Assembly (NCBI RefSeq): GCF_037038585.1
Contig: NC_092523.1
Location: forward strand, 2,547,001 to 2,611,000
From: Patagioenas fasciata
Taxonomy: Eukaryota; Chordata; Aves; Columbiformes; Columbidae
DNA length: 64,000 nucleotides
Direction: 5' to 3'
The position numbers were made by a program, and so were the translations under genes. Below are positions 1 through 41,082 of this stretch, in pieces (the stretch's first letter is position 1; each line of letters opens with the position of its first letter). Under the pieces are notes generated by a model. It saw only the letters and a program-made list of their open reading frames with translations, was not told where the DNA came from and did not search any database.

Positions 1-68
1 GGGTGGCACTGGGGGAGATCTGAAGGGCACTGGGACCCTTCCCACCCAAACCATTTTGTCATTCTATG
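1..68 (+). mobile_element. CR1 class B, 3' tail cut by window edge
   Basis: Ends with cattctatg and carries ggtggcactgggggag, the class B tail. Confidence 0.8.
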
Positions 69-235
69 TTTTACCCTGGTCTTGGACCACACCAAGAGTT
101 TACGTTCCGTTTTCTGAAATAGCATAAAGCAAATGTTCTATTTGCTTTGCACACAAAGGAGAAAGAAAGTTTTGTAGAGGAACAGTATGAGTTTGGTTTG
201 CTTTTTCTCCCCAGCGGAGTGAGCACCTGCAATCC

Positions 236-598
236 CAGCCTGGAGAACAGGAGCTGAGGGGAGACCTTCTGATCTCTGAACTGCCTGAAAGGAGCTTGGA
301 GCCGGGGGGGTCGGGCTCTGCTCCCCAGGAACAAGCGCCAGGAGCAGAGGAAACGGCCTCAAGTTGCACCAGGGGAGGTTGAGGTTGGATGTGGGAACAA
401 TTTCTTCCCCAAAGGGCTGTGGGGCATTGGAACAGGCTGCCCAGGGCAGTGCTGGAGTCACCATCCCTGGAGGGCTGGACAGATGGAGACGAGGTTCTCA
501 GGACATGGGGTAGAGGTGGACAAGGCAGTGTGAGGTTAATGGTTGGACTCAATGATCCTGAAGGTCTCTTCCAACCAGAGCTGTTCTGTCATTCTATG
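236..598 (+). mobile_element. CR1 class A
   Basis: Starts cctggagaacaggagctgag, contains the class A core at about 428-450 and ends attctatg. A spurious 132-aa ORF lies across it. Confidence 0.92.
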
Positions 599-1599
599 AA
601 ATTGGCAGGAGCAGCAGCTTCTCAGAACTACTGGACGGTAGGTCTCGTGTACCATAGTTTAAAGGAGGTGGTTCTGCTCCTCAGCTCTTTCTCTGACAAC
701 ATTATTGTCCTTCCTTCCCGAGGGATGCCCATGAATCTGACTCACACGCACTCCACCACCGTTCCTTGTTGTCATCAGGTCAGATAAAGCTTGTTCTGGG
801 TCTAAGCATCCAGTGTTTACAGTTCCGTGGAAGCAGGCTGTTGACATTTGGAGTCCTTGCTTCCAACATGCAAAACATCTTTCCAAATACCCAGGAAATT
901 ATGCTTGTCTTGTGTTGGTTCCAGAGTGGAGTAATCGCATCTTAATCCACTGCTACATAAGGACATTTAGGGTAAATTCTGCAAATCTTTGAAAGTTTGA
1001 AGAGGGCAGATCTATATATTTTTTAACCCTGCAGGAACAGGCTTTCCTTAGTTAATCAGAAATGTTCTTTGCTCAGCATTTGCTGTGCAAAATGCTTATT
1101 GTTTAGATGCCAAATGCATGTTTGAGTCTCACCAAAAGGCAGATTTTGGAGCTGCTATCTCAAAAATGGGAAAAGGCAGCACGGTTGTGTATTGTTTCTA
1201 GAAACTGAAAGTAGCTTTGATTGTTGATCATTTGTATCGTGTTCATCATTAAGTAAATACAACAACTGGTCTTTGGCTTTGGATTGCCTGTAGATATGTG
1301 GCATACAAACTGAACTTGAGGTGGGAAGCGTGATGGATGTGTGGGTGAGGTGGACAAGGCAAGGAAACAGCAGAAAGGGGATGTAAAAAGCCACCTTATG
1401 CTTGGAACAGTTCCTTATTTTAAGATAAGAGGCTTGTTTGCCCTTCAGAAACAACTTCAGTTTCCTCTTTTGTGATCATTTCCACTAGTTCTGCCTTTTG
1501 TGTTCCACCCTGATGGCCCTTTTATAAGAACACGGTAAGTCCTTTGGCTTTTGGTGGATGTTTTTGGAGACCTTTCTATGGAGAACCAGTCTCAAGTTA
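599..1599. other. Gene-free 5' flank
   Basis: Unique sequence of mixed composition. No splice-supported exon, RNA gene or repeat family was recognised. Confidence 0.5.
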
Positions 1600-1756
1600 G
1601 ATGTCTGTCACACCAACGGTTGAGTCACCATCCCTGGAGATGTTTAAAAGATATGGAGATGAGGTTCTCAGGGACGTGGGTCAGTGCCAGTGTTGGGTTA
1701 ATTGTTGGACTTGATGATCTTGAGGATCTTTTCCAACCAAAATGATTCTCTGATCA
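1600..1756 (+). mobile_element. CR1 class A-like, diverged
   Basis: Contains gagtcaccatccctggagat and ends tccaaccaaaatgattctct. It has more differences than other copies, so is probably older. Confidence 0.8.
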
Positions 1757-2004
1757 GTGATGAGGCTTGAAATGACGTTTGGGACATGTCTCTGGTAACT
1801 GGCAAGATCGCTATGGAAAGCAACTACAAGGATGATGTAAAAATACAGTTGAAGTGCCAATTTCCTTGGAAAAGTAAGTTCCCCACAGAATATGGTTGTG
1901 TTCCTGTGTATTTGGCCTGGTCCAGGGTGGTTGACTTCTGGAGAACTTTATCCCAGGAGCACTTCTGCTTCCTGCTGCTGTCGGGGGTGAATTTGAGTCT
2001 GCAG

Positions 2005-2067
2005 GAGAACCCAACGACTCGGAAGAGGAGGAGACTGAAGAAAGAGATTTGCCCCGTGCAAACGCAG
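2005..2067 (+). other. Possible orphan acidic exon
   Basis: A 63-nt block flanked by ttgagtctgcag and gtaaac. One frame reads PNDSEEEETEERDLPRANA, an acidic stretch typical of linker exons, and the exon would be phase-preserving. I find no partner exon within the window and recognise no protein. It may belong to an upstream gene or be chance. Confidence 0.2.
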
Positions 2068-2713
2068 GTAAACCAGTGGTTTCTGCTGCTTTATAACCCA
2101 CTTTTCCTGAAACAATACCCTAACGAAGAAATGACTTCCTGACTGGCTGTTCATTAGCCCAGCCCAAACTTTAATCCAATAATGAATAACATATTGTTTC
2201 CTTTATGCTGCAATTCTTGGTTGGCCAGCTGGGCCACTGTGCTTCTGTAAGGCTTGAAAGTGTCCCGTGAAGTCACTGGAGATGCTCATCGTGGGCTCGG
2301 GGAAGGAATTCAGCTGAACTGCTGTAAATGGAGAAGACGCGGCTCTTTCACACAAGCGAGGTTTGAAAGTCAAACTTTTTATTAATATTTTTCTCCCTAC
2401 ATCAGCAGATAAACTGAATTCTCCAGGCCAAATGAGACCCTGCGGGAGGGCGACTGACCTCCGCATGACAAATGAAAGCCGAGTTGATTAATACACTTCT
2501 GGAAGGCACTCAAATTCCACAGTTGTGAGAAGTCTCAAAAGAGGAGAAGTTGGTTTTTGTTTATTTTATTTTGGTTTTTTTTTAACGCAATCTAACTTTA
2601 TTCATGTGCTGCAGCCCGGTTGCTTTGTAGCTTTATCAGAACCTACTTTAAACTTGGCTTCGTGATGTAAAGGAGAGATTCCAGCTCATCTTCCCAAAGT
2701 TGTGTTGAAAAGT

Positions 2714-3046
2714 AGGTTGAGGGGAGACCTTCTGATCTCTGAACTGCCTGAAAGGAGCTTGGAGCCAGGGGGGTCGGGCTCTGCTCCCCAGGAACAAGCG
2801 CCAGGAGCAGAGGAAATGGCCTCAAGTTGCGCCAGGGGAGGTTGAGGTTGGATGTGGGAACAATTTCTTCCCCAAAGGGCTGTGGGGCATTGGAACAGGC
2901 TGCCCAGGGCTGTGCTGGAGTCACCATCCCTGGAGGGGTTGAACAGATGGAGATGAGGTTCTCAGGAACATGAGGCAGTGCCAGGGGTGGGGGAACGGTT
3001 GGATTCAATGATCCTGAAGGTCTCTTCCAACCAAAGTGATTCTGTG
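2714..3046 (+). mobile_element. CR1 class A
   Basis: Nearly identical to the copy at 236-598 over the whole shared length. Ends gattctgtg. Confidence 0.92.
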
Positions 3047-3556
3047 ACTCAATGACTCCTGTACCCGAGTTCGATTTGGTGTGTCCCATGAGTCACTTTG
3101 CCATAGGGGACTCCTTGGTGAGTCATCTCCTGAGTAACCAGACTGAGACTTCCTGGTTGGGTCTGGAGCAGGTGTGGTGTCAGCTACAAGCTGCAGCCTC
3201 CTGAATGTCAGTGCATGAAGAATTGAGTTCCTGTGGCAACGTGTGCAGATGGAATAGTCATTTTAATAGGAGATTATGTGAAATTTGGCCTAAGGAGATG
3301 TTATTTTTTTGGTCTATCAGGGCAACAAGTTTTTATGAATGATGTAGAGCTGTTTTGCTATGCTACATCTGTCCTCTCCTATGCAGAAGGGCCCGTGAGA
3401 GGCTGAGACTGTGCTGACAACACTGTGGTGGGAGACCCAAGGTTGGGTGCCTGGGATCTCGCTGAGCGCATCTCCTGTGCTTGTGTGCTCCACGTGCTGG
3501 TTGTCTCCTTCGTGACTCTGTAGCAGCAGTTCCTGGGAGCACAGGAGCATCCTCTG

Positions 3557-4080
3557 GTGAGACCCCCCTGCAGTGCTGGTCCAGCTCTGGGTCCCCAGCA
3601 CAGGACACACATGGACCTGCTGGAGAGGGGCCAGAGGAGCCACAGAAATGACCCGAGGCTGGAACAGCTCTGCTGGGAGGACAGGCTGAGAGAGTTGGGG
3701 TGTTCAGCTGGAGAAGAGAAGCTCTGGGAAGACCTTAGTGCGGCCTTTCTGGACTTAAAAGGGGCTGATAAGAAAGATGGGGACAGACTATTGAGCAGGG
3801 CCTGTTGTGGTAGGACAAGGAGTGATGGTTTTAAACTAAAGGAGGGAGATTCAGGCTGGACACGAGGAAGGAATTGTTGCCCTGAGGGTGGTGAGAGCCT
3901 GGCCCAGGTTGGGCAGAGAGGTGGTGGATGAAGCATCCCTGGAGACATCCCAGGCCAGGCTGGACGGGGCTCTGAGCAACCTGAGCTGGTGAAGATGTCC
4001 CTGTCATGGCAGGGGTGGCACTGGGGGAGCTTTGAAGGTTCCTTCCAAGCCAAACCATTCTATGATTCTAAGATTCTATG
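3557..4080 (+). mobile_element. CR1 class B, long copy
   Basis: Begins gagacccccctgcagtgctg and ends with three octamer-like units (attctatg, attctaag, attctatg). One of the three longest class B copies in the window. Confidence 0.93.
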
Positions 4081-5549
4081 GTGAAAATAGATACCAATGG
4101 GTTCTCCCTTTCATTCCCCAGTTGTGAGCGATCCCGCCTACCCTCCACATGTGCTGCTCTTGGCTCGCACCAGGACGCAGAAATCCCCGCTCCCAGCTGC
4201 CAGGCTGTGTGACCCAGCTGTGGACCACGCTCGGGTGCCACGGCTTCTGTTGGCTTTTGTCAGCAGAGATATCAAGTGATTGAGGCAGCAGACGGGGGAA
4301 GAACGCCTGTTCCTTTCACAAAAAGGCCTTTTATAAGCTGCTGCGGACCATCCCCATTCCCATGTAGGGCCACGTTCCCCTCCATGGCCAACGGCCCCGC
4401 TTGTGTTCCCTGTGCTACTGGGAAGCAGAGAAACTTCTGCTTTCTTTTAGTACCAAGTGTCCTACTTTCTGTAATTTGTACTGGTTGAGAAAGTGAAGGA
4501 ATGAAGAAAAATGTTGTGTAACATATAGCAGCAAGCTGCCGAGGTATAGGCTGGAGCCTGTCATCTACTATGGGTTTCCTCCAGCTTATGGTCCCTGCTC
4601 CATCCCGGCCCCTGGTTCTCCTCAGCATTCCTGACCACCAAGCGCCCTTTCTTGGAGAGGCATTCCCACCTCTCCGTGTCTCCACATATCTCCATCCCTC
4701 TGGACCTCGCTGCTGATGGTTTCCCGATGTCTGGACGTCCCGTTGTGAGTTTGTGCCTCTCCTCGTTGTGCTCATCTCCAGCTGCTCCGCTCGACTTCCA
4801 CCGAGCTGCCCGATCCGAGACGGGACGGCAATGCCCTCGCTTCTCACAGGTTTTATTCTTTGGGGTGACTTTGTTTTGTGCAGTGTTTGTCCTCTCGTGG
4901 AAGTGGTGGGACCCAGATATGCTGAACTTCCCCAGGGGGTCCTTCCTGGTGCTCTGCAGAGCTTGACCCAGGAAAAGCAGAAGATCGAGCTTGTGGGGAG
5001 AGTGAGGTTTTGCTAAATGACATGAACCCACCTCAAAAATGCCAGATCTGAGGCTTAATGGTGGGACTTGAAGGGGAAGACTCACTGCGTCCAGATGTTT
5101 GCATCTGCTGGTCACATCCCAGGGCCCTGTAACAGAACCTGCTCATGTGTCTGGGTGCTGGGAGGGCTTGAGATTTGTCCTTTTGTGCTCGGAAACCCCT
5201 GAAAAGTCCCTTGTCCCCTCCTCTTGTAAGATGGTGACATCGAGTGGGCGTCCCCAGAGCCCTTCGGGTAGGGGCATCTCACATCTGCCTCCGTTTTTAG
5301 GGTAAAATAATTCACAAAGCTTTAATTACTACTGTTAATCTATATTATTATTAGGACTTCCATAAATAGCGATGACCCAGGGAAAGGACCCAAAAGGGCT
5401 GAAGCAATGAAGGTGGGATAGGGGGGCGAGTGTACGCGGGACGGAAAGTGAGGGGCACCTCATCCCATGCTCACCGAGCTGGTTCCTTGGGGAAGAAAAT
5501 CTTAATAGTAATAAATAATAAAAAATTAAAGAATGATAAATAATAGTCT
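4081..5549. other. Gene-free 5' flank
   Basis: Overlapping ORFs of up to 191 aa on both strands reflect moderate GC content. They lack recognisable domains and splice continuity, so none is called. Confidence 0.5.
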
Positions 5550-5686
5550 TAGAATCATTTTGGTTGGACAAGGCCCTCAAGATCATGGAGTCCAACCCCT
5601 AACCCGCCCCTGGCACTGCCCCATGGCCTGAGAATGTCACCTCTGTCTGTTCAACCCTTCAGGGATGGCGACTCCACCACTGCTAA
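5550..5686 (-). mobile_element. CR1 class A, reversed 3' part
   Basis: Starts agaatcattttggttgg and stops at gcgactccaccactgct, exactly where the AAT microsatellite begins. Confidence 0.85.
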
Positions 5687-5687
5687 T

Positions 5688-5752
5688 AATAAATAATAAT
5701 AAATAATAATAAATAATAATAAATAATAATAAATAATAATAAGTAATAAGCA
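5688..5752. repeat. AAT/AAAT microsatellite
   Basis: Regular aataataaataataat units, about 11 bp per unit, directly after a truncated CR1. Confidence 0.95.
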
Positions 5753-5820
5753 TTGTGGAGTGTGGTGAGGGTTGCAGAAACATCTCTGCTCCATCTCGCC
5801 CTGGTTGGGGTGGATGGGCT

Positions 5821-6572
5821 TATTTTTATTGTTTTTATTAATTTGACTTTATTTTGTTTTAATTGTTCTTATTAACTTTATTTTATTAATGTTATTTTAC
5901 TTAATTTTAATTTATTTTATTAACGTTATTTTGTTTATTGTTTTTATTTATTTTATTGATTGTGTAAATTTGATTATCTTTACTGTATTTATTTTCTATT
6001 TTACTTATTGTATTAGTTTAACTTTCGCAATTCATTGACTTTATCAGTGTATCACTTGTTATTAATTTATCAATACTTAACATTAATCAATACTTATTAG
6101 TTTTATTAATAAAATTAATGAATGCATTTGTTTTGTTTTTTAATTTTATTCATTTGATTAATTTTAATTTTATTCATGTGATTAATTTTAATTTTATTGA
6201 TTTTAATTGTATTAGTTTTATTGATTTTAATTGTATTAGTTTTATTGATTTTAATTGTATTAGTTTCATTAATTTTAATTTTATTAGTTTCATTAATTTT
6301 AATTTTATTAGTTTCATTAATTGTAATTTTAATTTTATTCATTTGATTACTTTTAATTTTATTAATCGTGATTTTATTGATTTTAATTTTGATTTTAATT
6401 TTCTTAATTTTCTTAATTTTAACTTTATACATTTGATTAATTGTAATTTTATTCATTTAATTAATTGTAATTTTAATTTTATTCATTTGATTAATTTTAA
6501 TTTTATTAATTTTATTAATCGTAATTTTATTAATTTTATTCTTTTTATTAATTTTTAAATTTGATTTTTAAA
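5821..6572. repeat. AT-only low-complexity tract with 24-27 bp units
   Basis: About 750 bp of T and A, with very little C or G on this strand. A loose tandem unit of the type attttaattttattagtttc recurs, clearest at 6190-6320. ORFs here are low-complexity artefacts. The tract ends abruptly at the ADAM33 CpG island. Confidence 0.9.
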
Positions 6573-7045
6573 AGTCATTAATTGCCTTTCCTCCCTTTCG
6601 TTTGCACGCAGCCTCTTGTTCCCCCTCGTCCCGTTTCTCCTCCCCGGGCAGGGGCTGAAGCTGCGGGGGGGACCCCGGGGCAGCGGGGGGACCCCGGTTC
6701 GTGGGGCGCAGCTGCCGGCCCGGCTGCAGCGGCTGCTCCCGGCGGGGGGAGCCTGGGAGCCGCCTTCTCCTCCGGTCTGGTTTTCATTAGAGCGATCCGG
6801 CCGGGCCAAGAAACACAGCAATAAATAAAGGCGAACAATAACCCCCACCCTCCGCCCGGCCCCGCATCCAGCCCGGGCGCCTGGGAACGAGGGGGATCGG
6901 GGGCGACCGGGACCGACCCCGGGGCGAGTGAATGGGGCTGGTGGGGGGAAGCCGGGCGGAGGGGAGGGGACCCGAGAGGATAAGAGGGGACGGCAGAGCC
7001 GGGACCGGCGAGCAGAGGCGGTGACAGCCCCGGGGAGCGGCCGGC

Positions 7046-38265
<31,220 letters not shown>

Positions 38266-39119
38266 CAGACCAAGGACACCTTAAGCCCATCCTTCCTGAG
38301 CTGGCCCTCCTGATTTGCACTGATGCTGGCGACAGGGGTCTTTTATTCCTCTCTTATTTGTCTTTTGATACCAGAGGACTATTTTTATAAGACAATATGT
38401 ATTCAGCACAAAAACTGTAGTGGTGGGGGGAGGAGAGGGGAAATCGGTACCATGACATAACCAAGGGTTCGGGTGGGCTGGTGGTGGGGATACCATGATG
38501 GAGACTCCACCACCACTCCTGGCATCGCTTCCTGGCCAATCTACACCCCAGCTTTAATTTCCTATTGACATTGCACATGGGCTGGGATGGGGTGACCTGG
38601 GGTCAAGGGAACATCCAACACTGATGAAAGATGCTGATGACATTGGCAGCAAAAGCCATATAATATCCTTCTAGCTACCTCCACCTTCTCCTCCATACCT
38701 GATGAGACCCCTCAACCCCCACCCATTGCCACCAGAGCTCATTGCTGGGCATTGTCTTTGGGGAGACATTTGTCATGAGAAGAACGTGGTTCCCAGTTTG
38801 GACTGTGCTTGGACGTTTCCATCAAGGATCCAAGTTCTCAGGCTCCTCCGGGCTGATTGCACAAGAGAAAACAGTGACAATCCTGGGGTCCTACCTGGAA
38901 GGAGAAGCTGTCTGGGAAATGGTTTAATGTCTGGAGTATTGGTGGCAACTGGTTACCAGGGTGCTTTCAAAGGGCTCAGGAGCCCCCCATCAACATTGCA
39001 TGTTCCCCGCCCGTGGGACAAGCCCAGCAGTGGCTCTGTGAGCTGCTAACACTCTGCTGTCCAAAGGGGGAAGGAGCCACAAGTCGGGAACAAGAGCAGG
39101 AAGACCTCCTGCCTGAGTC

Positions 39120-39290
39120 ATTGGCTTGCCCAAAGGTCTTGGCCAAGCCATTGCATTTCTCTGTGCCTCAGTTCCCCCCGTCTGTAAAATGGGGGGGTAA
39201 TACCTACCTCACAGGGGTGTTGTGAGGTTTAACAAACTGATATCTTGAAAGGGCTTTACAATCCTCAGATGAAAGGTGCTGTTGACCTGC
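39120..39290 (+). mobile_element. MIR-like SINE (core-SINE)
   Basis: The stretch has ctgtgcctcagttccccccg, then gtctgtaaaatgg and taatacctacctcacaggg followed by gttgtgaggtttaa. It matches the MIR consensus as I know it, with few changes over about 100 bp. The element is ancient (amniote-wide), so such preservation in a bird is notable. It lies about 850 bp past the ADAM33 stop. Confidence 0.7.
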
Positions 39291-39867
39291 ACAGTACTAT
39301 ATGGTGCCACTTTCCTATGACTTGACATGCGGCTCTGTCAGGGTCTGAAATGCGAACAAAGGCTTTGTACAGTCCCTTGGCTCCTCTGGCTCTTTTATCA
39401 CTCAGAAGTTGCTTTAGACACCGAAAGTTCTGTGTCTCCCACCACACCAGTGCAAACAGATATCCCTGGAGCCCCTTCTGTTAGTCCTTAAACCTGGGAT
39501 CATTTGGTCCAACACATCAACTACCCTGGGTAGATCCCATCTGACCTAGGGCAGGTCTTTTTTTGAGCAATGTCCAACCAATGTAAAGGTTCTTTAGGAT
39601 GTAGGCTCTGGGACAACCCTCAAGAAACTGTTCTGGTGTTTCATTATCCCCAATGTTAAAAAATGGGCTGCTAATCACAGGTTGTGTTTAAGGCCACCTT
39701 AACCTAAGCTGTCGTTCCGCTATCAGGCTTTGTTTCGCTGTCTTTAGTCGTGCCCGTGGGTCTTCCTTGAAGCATCTCTAGTACTTCCATAGTTTTCTTG
39801 GTCAGTGGATATCCAGGCAGGATGTAGGATCCAGCAGCTCATCTTAATCCAATGACAAGTCACTAAA

Positions 39868-39902
39868 TCACAGAGTCATTTAGATTGAAAGGGACCTCCA
39901 GA
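39868..39902 (-). mobile_element. Tiny CR1 tail, reversed
   Basis: aatcacagagtcatttagat and gaaagggacctcca only. Older than the others. Confidence 0.5.
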
Positions 39903-40549
39903 GGACAGCATAAATGAACTGCCCCCTAAACGTTTCTGAGGTCTCATTTTTTCCCCAGTGATCTCCCAAGGACTTCTGGCAGGGTCAGACTTGAGGAAGA
40001 GCCTAAAAGCTCCTGAAGAGGGGAAACCCTGCTCCCTGCCTGTGAATGTCCTCCCTGCTATGGGCTGAACAGTTGGAGAGGGTTTGGAGAAGCCACTGCA
40101 ATGATGAAGTGGTTGGAAAAACTTTTCTCAATGAGTTGGACCATCAGCTTAATGACAAAGTGAGGGATGATGGTGCTGCAGTCAAAAAATCCCAACTTAA
40201 TTTGGGGGGTCAGCAATTAAGTGATGATGTCAAGCTGATGCAATGTCCCTGGCCTTGGATTCTTGCCCATTAATGTCACCCACCTGGCCATCACACTTCC
40301 CTTCGTCTCCTCCTGTTGGCAGTGGGGAGAGATGGGCAGTTCACCCTCTACAGCCACCCAAACTTCACCGACAGTGCTGAGCCAGGACATGCACATTCGG
40401 GGGCTAAATTTGAGATATTCAAGCTAGAAAGGAGTTAATAGAACGCCCCATTTTTGATCACAGGGATGCTGCAAAGAAGTACTGGTCTAGGGCTCTGCTC
40501 AGCAGCGTAGTAAGTGCTCAAAGGTATTTTTACGCTTATCAAAGACCCT

Positions 40550-40654
40550 TTCTCTTGCCTGGGAGATGCCCTTGTGTGCACCAGTGGATTTCTCTTGAGG
40601 CAGATTGGCTGTGCTGTGGTGCAGAATGACCTGTTGCCTCCCCAGGCAAGAGAA
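40550..40654. repeat. 14-bp perfect inverted repeat, 77-bp loop
   Basis: ttctcttgcctggg at 40550-40563 and cccaggcaagagaa at 40641-40654. Confidence 0.7.
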
Positions 40655-41082
40655 GCAGAGCTGGGAATGACCCTCCTAGTCCTCATGCCCAGAACAACCT
40701 GCACACTGGGTCCCCTCTGGGAGCAGCGGTATAAGGAGGGGTTATCATTTAGGGATGGTGCACATTCGTCTGTTCACGAGTTCTGTCTAACTTGAGGTGG
40801 CCACAGGGGGTGCAGATGGATGAAATACATCCTGATGCATCCACAAATATTAAGATGTAGCCTGTTGTCCATGGGCTGGGCAGAACTTGAGGCCTGGTTA
40901 GAGAAATTCATGAATCCAGAGAGGGCTTTTGGGTGTTCAGATGACACTAGATGGCAGCAGATGCTCAGCAAATCCCCTGCTCAGCCTTCCCTCTGAGATG
41001 TTGCTGGGATTTCCAGGGACCAGATCCTCATATGCAGCTTTTCTCCTTGTTCTTTCTCCCCTGTTCCATCATCTGCAAATCC

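Larger units (their letters stand above)
38266..41082 (+). other. ADAM33: ADAM33 3' UTR and proximal flank
   Basis: The 3' UTR begins after the TGA at 38265. By eye there is no AATAAA or ATTAAA before about 41083, so the cleavage site is undetermined. Candidates farther on are ATTAAA at 41083 and 41601, and AATAAA at 42909 and 43893. Apart from the MIR-like element and a tiny CR1 tail, the stretch shows no other feature. Confidence 0.4.

Noticed and set aside
3379..4053. 224-aa minus-strand ORF, similar to ORFs at 21116-21829 and 18459-19058
   Set aside because: All are antisense translations of CR1 class A or B tails and are repeated across the window.
6115..6558. ORFs of 113 and 146 aa in the AT tract
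   Set aside because: Translation of a tandem AT repeat, giving NKIKIN-type and INFNFI-type low complexity.
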